In this document: positions 39,301 to 49,568 of the stretch, in pieces
How the letters are laid out: every line of letters starts with the position of its first letter
How positions within the stretch are numbered: position 1 is the first letter of the stretch
The notes under the pieces: generated by a model
Seen by the model: only the letters and a program-made list of their open reading frames with translations
Databases searched by the model: none
What the model was told of the DNA's origin: nothing
Source of the DNA: Macrocystis pyrifera
Lineage: Eukaryota > Sar > Phaeophyceae > Laminariales > Laminariaceae
Assembly (NCBI GenBank): GCA_031763025.1
Contig: JASSKH010000014.1
Coordinates: 12,719,201-12,783,200, forward strand
Direction of reading: 5' to 3'
DNA length: 64,000 nt
Position numbers and translations under genes: made by a program

Positions 39301-42300
39301 CGGTCGACAAAGTCGTACGCTTTCTGCAGATCAATGGTGGAAACCAGGATACACACGACAAAATCCAGCATTGGTTACAGGTGTGTGTACTTCTGTGTCT
39401 TTTCACATATCAAGAGCAGAAGAGAACAAGATAATTTACGATATTCAGATTCATCAACGACGGCGTAGGTGGATGTTCGTTCGTGTTGGTTCTGCACAAT
39501 ACAGAATAATCCGTGTTCGCCCACCATGATGCATCGCAGATATGACTACTTTTTGTTTTGTTTCATGCAGGTATTACTGAGGGCGCGTCTCATTACCACG
39601 AATTACTATCTGTTGATGGATCCCTAAAGGTATAGGCGCAGCTGGCACGGGAACGCGTGGCTTACTCCAGACATGAAACGGAACTCCTCTTGTATTACAT
39701 CCTCACTGTAGAGTTGACTCGCCTCACATGCAGTATAGGGTTCGACCTGACGAGGGGCATTGGTGGGCACACAATACCCCGATATCCCAATACTCTACAG
39801 CCAGGATCCCTTTCCAATGTGGAACTCCCCAATCTACCATGGATCTTATATATGTCGTGTATCTGAGTACAATCAATATCCCCCCTACTCAATATACACG
39901 ACCATACTCATATCCCCCCTGCTCCTGTGCATGATCAATATTCCCCTCAGCTCTGTACATGAAAATGTACGACATCACAGGGCTAATATATCTCATTATT
40001 AATATCAACTCGAATCAAACTCAGAAAGTAAAAAAATCCAATCTGAAACTCAAAAATCAAATTCTTGAATCAACACTCAAATCCTCAAATCAGTATTCAA
40101 ATGCTCAAATCCCCAGCCTCTCTGTTGCAGACACATAAAACTCTCGAAATCCAATGCCAGGTAAAACGGCATTCTTCTCGGATTCAGTCAGGGCATTTTC
40201 CGCGGAATTGGTCCGAAGATATTCAATGGAATCTCGTCAACTTCGTACATTGATCTCCGGGGCCCTCCCCTCGACAAACGCTACTGGTGTCTACAGGCAC
40301 ACTATCATAATCATTCGTATTATCTCCAGCGCGCACGCTCGAAAAGATCAACTTATGAATTCGGCGAGACTTGAAACCCCGACCCACCCTAGGGAATTAT
40401 ATAGCACTACTTGCTAGACCACTCAATCAGTACTGACTTTGAACAAAAGCACAATTTTCCCAGAACCAAAAATATCAAACTCTCAATTTCCGAATACTAC
40501 CCAAACCTTCCAAATCAGAAAACATTTCATATGGACCGCACACGCCCCCAGGCGCTTCATGGTCTCTCTTTGTTTAGTCTCGCCAAAAACACCTCCCTCT
40601 ATTATTTAGGAAATTAATGCAAATCATGGAAAATTTATAAAATCATGGAAAAATATCACAGTAGCCATACTCTTCAAAAACAAAATGAAGCCAAGAAATT
40701 AAATGCCAGAGATCGCGGGGAACCCCGTTCCCCCGGACAATAATCTCCCCTTATCTCCTACTCCCGCCATATATACACATATCACGACGGTAATGCGAGA
40801 TATCATACATTCCTCCACTTGAATCTTATTTGATATTGAAACTACTCGAAAACTCCAATAACTCTCGCGGAATCCAGATCGACCAGAAAAACAATTCCAA
40901 AATACAAGCAATGAAAATATCCATCCAGATTCACAGGCAACCACATAGCGGACAGGTTAAGACTTGGCATAGATGCGTAGTCGAAGAACTTAGGGAGTTC
41001 CGAGCCACCGAAGGGTCAACGGAACTTGATCCCTTGGTGTTTGGAGTTGAGACCGCGCTGTGGCCCACTGCTGCAAAAAAGGCGAGGAGTGGTACCGGGG
41101 GATCCTGGAAGCAGCCGAACGGTTCATGGTGAGGTGGCACGAGGCTGAGGCTGAGCTGAGTAGGCAGCGCCGTGCATCCGCCGTGGGTGGTGTCCAAGGG
41201 AATGGGGCGAGGAGGGGCAACAAGAGGAGTAGCAGAAAACCCCGCCAAGGGAATGCGGAGAGAGGGGGGAAGAGTAGAAGGGAAACTGCAGTGGACGAAA
41301 GTAGGAAGGAGATGGCAGATAGGGTAGCCAGGTACCGGGCAGACTAAGAAGTAGAACATGCCTATACTACTCGTACCACCAACTGGTCAAGCTGGTTCGA
41401 AAGTGGTCTTCCTTTGTCTTCCCGTTGTTTTTGTTTACTTTTGCTTCATATTATTTTCTTCTTTGCGCTGACCCTATGTGATTTTCATTCTATTTTCTTT
41501 CTCTTCCTTTCTCCGATTGATAAGCCTTATTGAAGGAGTCGGGTGGCGTGGGTGGATGACGAGCCTGCTTTGCTTGTTTCGTATTGTCTGACGCCGAGGG
41601 GCCGGGCAGAGTTGATGAACGCTGGACGATGGTGGCAGACAGGGTAACAAGGTACCAGGCGGGCCAGCAGGGAGACCCTGGCTGTGCTACTCGTACCATA
41701 AACTGCTGCCGCTAACCAAACAAGCCCTGGAACATGCCTAGTGCTTTGTTTGGGTTGCCTGTTATTTTCCCTTGGTTCTTAGTCTTTCTCTGTTGACGAC
41801 TAGTGGTGTTTTCTTTTTTTCCTTTCTTTTTTAGCTCCCTCTTTTCAAGTGTCTGCCAGATCCCCTGCGGGGGGGGGGGTACGATGGGTTGCTGCTATAT
41901 ATACATTTACCAGGTATATATTTATTTGTTTTTTCTTGTTTCTTTTTCTCTTTCGAATTGTCCTTGTTTCTGTTTTTTTTCCTGCTTGTTTCGTTTAGTT
42001 TCTCTAGGTCATAGAATGTGTATGTCGTGCCTGTCGTACACAAGTACATGGCATGGTATTGCATGTTGTGTTGTTGTGTTGTTTTCTTCACATTAAACCG
42101 TTCTTTCTACGCGTCGACATCCAGCACAACAATTGCATACGTGGCAACGTAGTACCTCTGTGGCGTAGCTTTGTGACCACAGAACTTGTATCTCTCTGGG
42201 ATTGAAGAATCGGCACGGATACTGTGCTGGATGTCGACGGGTAGAAAGAACGGTTTAATGTGAAGCAAACAACAACAACACATTTCAGTAAGAATCACCC

Positions 42301-45199
42301 CGATGCCCCGAACACTACTGCTGTTGCCTCCGCCGCGGCTGCCTCTCCGTTCGGTCTCATGGCGTCACCGCAGCTCGGGTCATCCAGCTGTTCCTCCTGG
42401 GTGAAATCAAACGTCGCCTTCGCAGCACTGACCCGGCATACAGAAGGGATGGGACGTGCATTCGAGCGATTAGGTCTGCATTGGGTGTTTCGCTCTTTTC
42501 ACGCATGCACTGCTTGCAAACTCCTCTTTGGTACAGCAGTTGCCTTCTCAAATGCTACTGCGAATAAACAGCTACTTGTCAACGAGAGTATCTGGTCCCA
42601 CATCAAATCCATGTATTCCTCGACCACTATACATGCTGCAGTACATACTTGATGGACACATACAGCAGTGCCGAGTAGACCGTTTTCGTCTCAGCTCACA
42701 GCGGTGCCATACTACTTCTGCTGCTGCTGTACCCGTAGTATATTCCTCCGTCCGCAAATATCTTGCCTTTAGCACGTAACAAGTGGCGCGGGTCGTGCTA
42801 CACACCAACCCAACAACTCAAAAACGAGATACCCGCATACAGAGATGTAAATATGTGAAATGCCGCAAGACGTGTTGCCGTAGTTGGGCACAAGGGTTCA
42901 TCACATACACCTCTTCCTGCTGTACTTGCAGCATCAGACCACACCAACGCAATGCCAAACTCAGCAAAAGGGTGGGAATATCAATCCTCTTATTGTATAT
43001 GATACGCAATGACTTCAAAAAAGTGCACATGGGCGAAGGGTCTTCGTGCAGTCATTGCGCTCACATCATTATTTAATAGCACGTATCCCAACTAAATTCT
43101 AGAGTACCTTTCTTTACCCTGTTCATTTCCCACTCGTACTCGTGCCGATGCCCAACCAGAGCCCTCGACCAATCAAACATAAAACAGACAGACGTCGTAG
43201 TCCTGCAGTGCGTCTACAGGAAAACTTCAGTGAGGGAAGCTAAACGTATACGTATACGTCTGTGCATATAATTTCATTCCAACATTCTCAAAAACATCTG
43301 AATCTCCAATATTCGCAGATTCTCTACTATTCTCAAATCGATACACAATCAATTTAAAAACGGAAATCACCACAACAGTCAATCAACAATGCCAAACGTG
43401 CCTGGTGCGGACGTAAGTCCGTGGCGCCTCGATCCCTTCTCTTTCCTCCTTTCTCTTGGGGCACCGCATCCCGAACAGATGATGCAGACTCCTCCCCCTG
43501 CGCCCATCTTCACTCTCTCCCCTGACTCCTTCCTCGCGGGCAACGTCCCCCGCCGTCAATTACCTGCGGGCGAGGTGCTTCAGCAGTCCAGGCGGATTCT
43601 GCTAGAACACTTCCAGCGTCGCTCCCGCGGTCTCGACCTTCCGTGCCGGCTCCTGCCGGCCAAACACCCTCTTTCATATAACAATATACGTTCTACATTT
43701 ACGTCGCCAGCGCGCAGCGAACCCACAGATTCTGGCAGATGCCTGGCTATCCCGGGATGTTGCAGCAGCGACGATTACGCGGCGGTCGACACGACGGCGG
43801 CGGTAACGGTGCTTACTGCATGCGCCTCATCGTCGCAACAAAAGTGCAGCAATCCTCTGACTGCTGACGTTGCTGACGGTGCTGCTGGTGCTGCTGCTGT
43901 CCCTGCAACTACTACTCTCCAGCGCCTTCGCCACCAGTGCCAAGCGATTCTACCAGGTCCGGCTCAAACTTGGCCCCGCTGGAATCGCTGCTGCTCGCCT
44001 GGTACGGCATCTCCTGACTCTTCTCACACACACACACGTCCTCTCCTCCAGGGCCTCGATCTCAGCTTCAAAATACACACACACGCTGGCTCCCTCACGA
44101 AGCACATCTAAAGAATAGACATGCTCGAAGCAGGTTCCTACCTCTTTGGGTTGGCCTAGGCTACGCTTGCCAATAGAAGATCACCGGTACTCCACTAGTG
44201 TGTTGATTGATCCCTAAAGGTATAGACGCAGCTGGCACGGGAACGCGTGGCTGACTCCAGACACGAAACGGAACTCCTCTTATATTACATCCTCGCTGCA
44301 GAGTTGACTCGCCTCACATGCAGTATAGGGTTCGACCTGACGTGGCATTTGGTGGGCACACAATACCCCGATATCCCAATACCCTACAGCCGGAATCCCT
44401 TTCCAGCGTGGATCTGCCCAATCTACCATGGATCTTATATGTCGTGTATCTGAGTACAATCATTACTCTCAAAATTAATATCGTAGTGTTGGGGTATTGC
44501 CGGCGTCCCTTGTGGCTTGGTAGGTGGTCCGCGTGCCTATCAAGATCTATTTCGTGGGTTCAAGTCTCATTGAGTGCATGCTTGCTTGTAGGGGCTTTTT
44601 CTTGCATAAAAGAGATGGATTAGCGGAAAGCGCGAGAGCGTTAGTTAGCTATACATTCGATGAAAATCGACGAGCGGTGGGAATGCTGAACCCTATGCGC
44701 GATAAAAAATAAAGGGACTTACCGGGGGGAAGAAGGGAAGACACCTGTGACCACAATTTGTCCAGAAGGTCGTCGAGGGTAAAACCTCCTACGAATTAGG
44801 CTGGAAAGTGAAAGTGATGAGTAAAAAAAAAAAAAAAAAAAAATGTTTGCCGAGCCCCGCCGTTGTGGCAAACTATTAACACGTGTATTTACTACGAGTT
44901 GAGAACGTCTGTTGTGAAGTTGAGACTTTCTAGAAAAACTAATTTTTACGAGTGTGAGAAGCTTGTACAGAAAGAGTTTACAACCTCTTCTTAATATGAA
45001 ATCGAACACATGATCTGTACGTGTCTCGTCTCTCACCCGATTCGTTTGTTGTTTCCAGCTCCAGGAGGTCCTGCACCATCAACCCAACGTACGGGAAAAG
45101 GCTGACCAGAGTGTAAATGTTGAGGGTCATGCACAGCGACAGAATTGACACTGTCCGAAAAGGGAAGTCCCCATCACCGGGCTCTTGCGCGACAGGCAT
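24371..45199 (-). CDS. Major facilitator superfamily transporter, ZIFL/DHA1-like, nine exons
   Basis: Exons (minus strand): 45199-45037, 29802-29619, 29192-29089, 28869-28764, 28373-28245, 27660-27324, 27021-26926, 26630-26409, 24748-24371. Every intron starts GT and ends AG, all phases match, and the sum is 1,719 nt = 572 residues plus TAG. It is a predicted 12-helix membrane transporter. TM1 lies in exon 1 ([20 protein letters not shown]). The loop 2-3 signature [10 protein letters not shown] (MFS motif A) is in exon 2 after [17 protein letters not shown] motif-C-like [15 protein letters not shown] is in exon 4. A long hydrophilic central loop is in exon 6, [10 protein letters not shown] and GGLGW in exon 7, and the last helices in exon 9. 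This pattern resembles plant ZIFL and related Tet-type proton antiporters; the substrate is unknown. MPVAQEPG at 45,199 is the chosen start, but the frame is open further upstream. Intron 1 is 15.2 kb and full of transposons; the others are 219-1,660 bp. Confidence 0.88.
29803..33919. other. Proximal part of giant intron 1, unassigned sequence
   Basis: A/T-rich, with several short GGTACC-centred palindromes; the best is a perfect 20-bp one at 30,730-30,749. Short CTG-rich direct repeats occur near 30,440-30,490. No transposon domain was recognised, and no additional transporter exon is needed by the splice phases. Confidence 0.4.
33237..33605 (+). CDS. Hypothetical ORF inside intron 1
   Basis: Starts with ATG, 122 residues, opposite strand to the host gene. 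The C-terminal two-thirds has a plausible globular composition (for example [26 protein letters not shown] segments around 33,440-33,510). No family was recognised, and no promoter or neighbour supports it. It could be a transposon relic or chance. Confidence 0.2.
   Translation: MYTTRVYTYATVVPSCRHAAKSNKLLLLFMRHRRGIICVKPQAHRYETILGYKTRFPFGIGWLRKARRGAQLTHSWVLLENHEAGVVAVFKPNSFTWYVCDVHTTEAHATGFPQDEQSAWDL
33920..34085 (-). repeat. LINE 3'-tail fragment, (AAC)-tailed family type
   Basis: Carries the shared tail block (reverse of TGCTGGATGTCGRCGGGTAG and GAACGGTTTAATGTGA) and the following ACTTGTATTTCTC/TGTGGTCACAG part. It matches the tails at 42,090-42,283 and 51,420-51,540. Confidence 0.6.
34894..37077 (-). 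pseudogene. LINE copy 1 reverse transcriptase, motif A deleted
   Basis: One frame runs 37077-36139, hits TGA, then resumes in the same frame from 36,138 to 34,894. The first part has [33 protein letters not shown] and [14 protein letters not shown]; the second has [15 protein letters not shown] and [11 protein letters not shown] (catalytic YADD). Compared with copy 2 ([13 protein letters not shown]) the stretch around the stop (QLQEF, stop, RQKAYDSVD) has lost the block with the first catalytic Asp. A C-terminal region with LFFAGALVR follows. Confidence 0.85.
37134..38302 (-). pseudogene. LINE copy 1 AP-endonuclease domain
   Basis: The frame 38302-37634 begins with a very basic stretch ([17 protein letters not shown]) followed by [23 protein letters not shown] and [10 protein letters not shown], all endonuclease motifs. 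The domain continues after a frameshift at 37598-37134 with [27 protein letters not shown] and KADSDHNIV (terminal SDH catalytic box). It would nick target DNA for priming. The frameshift near 37,610 inactivates it. Confidence 0.8.
38334..39390 (-). mobile_element. LINE copy 2, truncated at both ends
   Basis: Contains only the second half of the RT ([36 protein letters not shown]), very similar to copy 1. It differs by small in-frame deletions (for example one residue in each of two helices). Its 3' part stops exactly where the 5' end of copy 1 begins (about 38,333). Its 5' end is cut at about 39,390. A single long frame reads from copy 2 into the leader of copy 1, but that fusion is accidental. 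Confidence 0.8.
39391..39610. other. Unassigned spacer in intron 1
   Basis: No feature was seen between the LINE copy 2 end and the LTR end at 39,611. Confidence 0.3.
39611..40943 (-). repeat. 3' LTR of the non-autonomous LTR element
   Basis: About 1.33 kb. The 39,611-39,900 end matches 44,201-44,490, and the 40,620-40,943 end matches 61,750-62,040 (same orientation) and 59,395-59,811 (inverted). Confidence 0.65.
40944..41500 (+). mobile_element. 5'-truncated LINE fragment, C-terminal coding end and 3' UTR
   Basis: Encodes a diverged version of the LINE C-terminus ([20 protein letters not shown], then [12 protein letters not shown]) corresponding to the end of copy 1, followed by the GTACCAGGC-type 3' UTR block. 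It is inserted in the LTR element; AATCAC/ATTCAC-like sequence flanks the composite insertion. Confidence 0.7.
41519..42283 (+). mobile_element. 5'-truncated LINE 3' end, second subfamily
   Basis: Matches 50,846-51,540 over most of its length (TTGAAGGAGTCGGGTGGCGT, CAAGTGTCTGCCAGATCCCC and others). It ends in the shared tail ATGTCGACGGGTAGAAAGAA, CGGTTTAATGTGAAG and an (AAC)n tail. The 42,085-42,250 part contains an inverted duplicate of the tail. Confidence 0.7.
42284..44200 (-). pseudogene. Internal coding relic of the non-autonomous LTR element
   Basis: Minus strand. Near 44,090-43,920 a frame reads [13 protein letters not shown] and then, after a GT-microsatellite shift, [19 protein letters not shown]. 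Around 43,640-43,480 it reads [20 protein letters not shown]. At 42,430-42,300 it reads [20 protein letters not shown] and MRPNG, then ends. The same three blocks occur in the copy at 62,030-63,985, with conservative differences ([19 protein letters not shown]). The N-terminal part resembles the coiled start of the Copia Gag at 56,907; the rest matches no domain I recognise. About 370 bp at 42,455-42,822 is absent from the other copy. Confidence 0.5.
44201..44490 (-). repeat. 5' LTR remnant of the non-autonomous LTR element
   Basis: Same sequence as 39,611-39,880 with few differences. It is cut off by the SINE at 44,499. Confidence 0.7.
44499..44843 (+). mobile_element. tRNA-derived SINE, full-length copy
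   Basis: tRNA-like head with an A box (TGGCTTGGTAGG) and a B box (GGGTTCAAGTCTC). The body has GGAAAGCGCGAGAGCG and GAACCCTATGCGCGA, then CACCTGTGACCAC, CGTCGAGGGTAAAACCTCC and a 21-nt A tail. It lies in intron 1, about 190 bp from the exon 1 donor, antisense to the gene. Confidence 0.85.
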
Positions 45200-45675
45200 G
45201 TCTGTCTGCCTGCCTGCCTGTTGTACCTGCAGTAGTACCTGCTTGCACTCGGCAAGTGTGTTGTGAATGTCAACACAGCCTTCCAGATGCGGAGTAAGAT
45301 GCGCGGAAGGGATATTGAGAGTGTGTGCGTCGAAAATGCCAGAAAATAATATATGAGAAAAATACGCGAGCGAGTGCGTACAGAGCAATTCACAGCACCA
45401 GCATGCTGCAGTAGTAGTGTGTGGCGTACCTGTAGTTTGTAAGCTGCCATATATCTCCTGTCTCTACGCCGTTCAAATTGTTTACTGAATTTCACAACTT
45501 GTATGATAGATACCGTTTCTATTTTTTTTTATATATATATTTTGAAATACGTCGGCTGTGAGTTCGACTGATTAAATAGTTGATACTCAATTTTACAAGC
45601 TGCGCCTCGTCTATATATATTCCATTTTTACCGAATTTTACAAGTATTGTGATAAACCGAACGCTTTGGTATAAC

Positions 45676-46014
45676 CCGGCGTCCCTGGTGGCTTGGTAGG
45701 TGGTCAGCGTGCCTGTCAAGATCAATTTTTTCGTGGGTTCAACTCTCATTGAATGCATGTTCGTAGGGACTTTTTCTTGCATAAAAAATTGATTGGCGGA
45801 AAGAGCGACGGCGTGAGTTAGCTACATTCTTCGATGAAAATCGACGAGCTGTGGGAATGCTGAACCCTACGCGAGACAAAAAATAAGGGCACTTACGGGG
45901 GGGGAGAAGGGACGACACCTGTGACCACGGCTTGTCCAAAAGATCGCTGAGGGTAAAACCAACCTCCTACGAGTTACCAGGTAGACTGGAACGTAAAAGT
46001 GACGGATAAAAAAA
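45676..46014 (+). mobile_element. tRNA-derived SINE, full-length copy
   Basis: Same family as 44,499-44,843 with an A-rich tail. It sits about 480 bp upstream of the transporter start codon, in its probable promoter region, in antisense orientation. Confidence 0.85.
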
Positions 46015-46174
46015 TACAAAATTTCTGTGGTCGCAGGACAGACTACAATGACTTCGGAGTGGAAGAATACCTCGATCGGTAGAAATGAAAAAAACATTAT
46101 AATAATATTACACATGATACTGAAGTACATCGAGTAGGCTTAGCAATCTGGGAGAAAGGATCTTTAGGGACAGG

Positions 46175-46205
46175 GTTTGGGTTAGGGTTAGGGTTAGGGT
46201 TAGGC
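46175..46205 (+). repeat. Interstitial telomere-like (TTAGGG) array
   Basis: Four TTAGGG-type units in a row after GGGTTTG. Too short to be a chromosome end. Confidence 0.85.
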
Positions 46206-46286
46206 CGTACCACGAATATCTCTAAAATTCGTGACACTACTTGAACCGCGCATCGTAATGTTTGACATTGAATCATCCGAAGTGCC

Positions 46287-46697
46287 TGATGCCTTTTATA
46301 GTTCCCTTTTTCCTTCTCGTTTTTTCCCCCTTGCACGTCCCTTTTGGCTCATGCTCGGGGTAAGTATGTGTGTGAGCTTTGGCTTCCCATTTTATTTATT
46401 TGTTTGGGATTCTTCTCATTTTCTTTATCTTTTTCGGTTTGGTTTCTTTGTTGCTTCTTTCTTTATGGTGTATTTTGGTTGCTGGTGTATGTATGTATGT
46501 TGTGTCGGCCGCACCTAGTGCGAAGGCATGGTATTGCGTGGGCTATTAATGCATTGCCGTGTGTTATCTCTGTGTCGTAGTCTGTGACCACAGAGCTCGT
46601 ATCTTTCTAGGGTGAAGAATCAGCACGGACACTGGGCTTGCTGGATGTCGACGAGTAGAAGAACGGTTTAATGTGAAGAACACTCACTCACACATAG
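46287..46697 (+). mobile_element. LINE 3'-UTR fragment, (AC)-tailed family
   Basis: Matches 34,090-34,480 (reverse) and 50,413-50,822, including GTGTCGGCCGCACCTAGTGC, ACGGACACTGGGCTTGCTGG and GAACGGTTTAATGTGAAG, and ends in a CACTCACAC-type repeat. Confidence 0.75.
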
Positions 46698-47253
46698 TAG
46701 CTCGATTTTCAGTGGTCCGCTGCTGATAAGTCGGCAACTGCACTAATCGCCAACCCGTCCCATCAAAAAGTGTTTTGAAGCGGAATAATACCGTATTGGG
46801 AAGAATCGTGCCAACATCAGCAGTCCTCTAGAAGACGATTAGTGCCGTCCAAACTAACAGCAACGCAACACAGCTGGCCACTGGAGTACCTTGAGAGCGT
46901 ACTCTGGTGGACCTTAAGCAAAAACACCTTGAGCCACAAAATAAATCTTAAGCTCGATCGTTGCCCAACGTGAACAATCACAACGTCCCCGGATTGTCGA
47001 ATGTACGCGTCACAATGTACTCAGGTTCGGAAACGTAGCAGGTCAACGTGCTGTGTTTCTTGTTACACGGCTGACAGCACAACAAAAATCGAAATCGAAT
47101 CGAGAATCAAACCACAAAATGAAAAACGACAAAAACAATGCAAAATAATGAAATCCGGGTAAAAAATCGAAACACGAAAAAATACCAAAATTGATGAAGA
47201 AAAATGATATGTACACGAGAAAAAGTACAATGAAATTGGAGAAGACAACATGG
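46698..47253. other. Unassigned sequence
   Basis: No gene or recognised repeat was seen. Several short AAATCGA-like repeats occur at 47,085-47,180. Confidence 0.3.
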
Positions 47254-47312
47254 ACTATTTTATTTTATTTTATTTTCTTTTCTTTTCTTTTCTTTTCTTT
47301 TCTTTTCTTTTC
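47254..47312. repeat. TTTTA/TTTTC microsatellite
   Basis: About three TTTTA units followed by about eight TTTTC units, on the tail side of the minus-strand SINE fragment that follows. Confidence 0.9.
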
Positions 47313-47465
47313 TTCACTTCTACTTTCCAGCCCACTCGTAGGAGGTTTTACCCTCGACGATCTTCTAAACAAGCCGTGGTCACAGGTGTCGTCCCTTCTC
47401 CCCCCCGATACGTGCCTTTATTTTTTGTCGCGCATAGGGTTCAGCATTCCCACTGCGAACTGCGT
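47313..47465 (-). mobile_element. 5'-truncated SINE copy
   Basis: Only the 3' half is present (reverse of GTGACCACGGCTTGT, CGAGGGTAAAACCTCCTACG). The TTTTC microsatellite is the complement of its expanded tail. Confidence 0.75.
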
Positions 47466-48107
47466 GTAGCACCTACAGACAGTAATACCGTGTTTAATGA
47501 GACCACGTTCTCACTTTGCGAAAACGAGCAAAGTGTTGGATTTATGCACAAAATACCGGAGCTTATTTTTCTTGGTCACCTCGAGAGCTCGGTAAATGTA
47601 CAATAGCCGAAGCAGAATTCCCGCCTGAACCCGGAACACGTCCCATCGATCGAGCCGCTTACCGTGCGAACCCACTGACCCATGAGACCACATATAAGTA
47701 CGTAAACTAGATGTAATTAATCGTCAACGCCCTAGTCCCTGGGGGTCTGCAGTAACCGTGGTGGCCAAATCAGGCAGCACCTCGTTTCTGCGTAACCTTC
47801 AGGGCGGCAATCAATAAAACTCTCAGCAAAAGGCAAGGCCCATGCCAAGTCCTGCGAGCCATCTTGACACGGTCGGAGGAGCACGCTATATACCCATGCA
47901 ATGTACAAAATGCTTACCATCAGACACCAGTAGCTGCCAAAGCAAAAAGAACAAGATAAGACGGCTTTATAGTCAACTCAAGTAGAATGGGAAATGGGTA
48001 TTTAAACGTCTGTCTGCCATTCGGTATTGCAGACAGACGCGCCCTTCCTCTTCACGCGCATAATATCACTAGCTTTCGCACATCTTGGTCCGAAAGGTGT
48101 TCTCGTG
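47466..48107. other. Unassigned sequence
   Basis: No coding, RNA-gene or repeat feature could be supported. Confidence 0.3.
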
Positions 48108-48177
48108 GTGTACATGTGTGTGTGTGTGTGTTCTTCATATTAAACCGTTCTTCTACTCGTCGACATCCAGCAAGCAT
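48108..48177 (-). repeat. Short LINE tail fragment with (GT)n
   Basis: A GT microsatellite followed by TTCTTCATATTAAACCGTTC and TTCTACTCGTCGACATCCAG, the reverse of the shared LINE tail. Confidence 0.7.
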
Positions 48178-48328
48178 GGACGACTGTAAGCTGTGCATCC
48201 ACTTGGTTGGGAAGACCACCTCCAACTACTGGAAAACATACTCGAAGAAAGCAGCCGGCCTCACTCTGAAAATTTCAGAAGTACAGTTGGGACACCGAGA
48301 AGTTCAATAATTGGGACACATATATATA

Positions 48329-48558
48329 GCCGGTCCCCGGTGGCTTGGTAGGTGGTCCGCGAGCCTATCAAGATCAACTTTGTGGGTTCGAGTCTCACCG
48401 AGCATGTGCATGGTCGTAGGGACTTTTCTTGCAAAAACACGATTAGCGGAAAGCGCGAGAGCGTGAGTTAGCTGTACATTCGATGAAGATCGACGAGCAG
48501 TGGGAATGCTGAACCCTATGCGCGACAAAAAAAAGGCACGTACCCGGGGGGGGGGAAG
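48329..48558 (+). mobile_element. 3'-truncated SINE copy
   Basis: tRNA-like head with a better B box (GGGTTCGAGTCTCACC) and the body up to the ACGTACC-G-run. It then continues into unrelated sequence with an antisense tRNA-like T-arm (GGGATCCGAACCCC, 48,563-48,576). Confidence 0.75.
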
Positions 48559-49252
48559 GGGATCCGAACCCCTTTAGTACCGCAGTCTAGGGGAATCCCC
48601 TAACTCGCAACAGGGCGGTGATGGCGTAGAAGGTACGCGAGGCTGACGACCACTCGCCAAAGCGTTGGGGCAACCGGGCGCACCACCTCTTCCACCAGTA
48701 GGCGGTTGGTTGTGATGGGGCTACAAGTACTACTGCTGTAATCGCAGCAGGCGAGGCGAAGTGAGCAGGAGCAGCTCGATTAATAGAAACACATCACGCT
48801 GCACACGAAAACGAAGACACGCCACCTTTAGCTGAGTGACGACTTGGAGTGCAGCGACGGTGGAGATCGTGTTACAGTGATGGAGAAGCGGGAGGGGCAG
48901 GTCGGGGCGAAAGGTGGTGGAACACGCGGCGGTCGAATGCATGATGCTCGAAGCTTGCTGTGAAAAGTGGGGAAGCTTGAACGCAGGTCCACGTCATTTT
49001 TTTTTATTTCTCCTTCCACCCTGAGCATTAATGTTTGTGAATTTTTTCCAAATCCTGGAAGCCACAACCATGAGCACCAACCATAGTGGGCACCTCACCC
49101 TGAGCAAAGTTTTTTTTCTTCTTTTTTTTTTCCGAAACGCTTTATAAAATATTGCCTATTTCGCTTCCCATGTTATCTGCCACATTACTTTCTTCTTTGC
49201 GGTTACCCTATGTGATTTTCATTTCTCTTCCTTTCTCCGATTGATGTTTTTT
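48559..49252. other. Unassigned sequence
   Basis: No feature beyond the tRNA-like stub at 48,560-48,590 and T-rich tracts near 49,120. Confidence 0.3.
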
Positions 49253-49568
49253 TGGTTTTTTTTTTTCATCATCACTTTTACTTCCAGCCCACTCGTAGGA
49301 GGTTTTACCCTCGACGATCTTCTGGACAAGCCGTGATCACAGGTGTCGTCCCTTCTTCCCCACGGTACGTGCCTTTATTTTCTGTCGCGCATAGGGTTCA
49401 GCATTCCCACTGCTCGTCGATTTTCATCGAATGTAGCTAACTCACGCTCTCGCGCTTTCCGCTTATCAATTTTTTATGCAAGAAAAGTCCCTACGAGCAT
49501 GCACTCGGTGAGATTTGAACCCACGAAATTGATCTTGATAAGCACGCGGACCACCCACCAAGCCACGC
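49253..49568 (-). mobile_element. tRNA-derived SINE, nearly full-length
   Basis: Complete minus-strand copy, from the T-rich complement of the tail to the head (reverse of GTGGCTTGGTGGGTGGTC). The next element (LINE fragment) starts immediately. Confidence 0.85.

Larger units (their letters stand above)
39611..44498 (-). mobile_element. Non-autonomous Copia-related LTR element, minus strand, with nested insertions
   Basis: Remains of a 5' LTR (about 44,490-44,201) are followed on the minus strand by an internal region (44,200-42,284), an insertion of LINE fragments (42,283-40,944), and a long 3' LTR (40,943-39,611). LTR ends read ATCAACA, shared with the Copia copy at 56,842. Sequence just inside the 5' LTR (GCAAGCGTAGCC, GGAACCTGCTTCG) matches the Copia leader at 56,858-56,905. 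No protease, integrase or RT was found. A second copy lies at 61,750-64,000. It resides in intron 1 of the transporter, same orientation. Confidence 0.7.

Noticed and set aside
38058..39371. Single 437-residue LINE protein
   Set aside because: The frame runs by accident from the truncated RT of copy 2 into the leader of copy 1 past the junction at 38,333.
46175..46205. Chromosome end
   Set aside because: Only about four TTAGGG units with ordinary repeats on both sides; interstitial.
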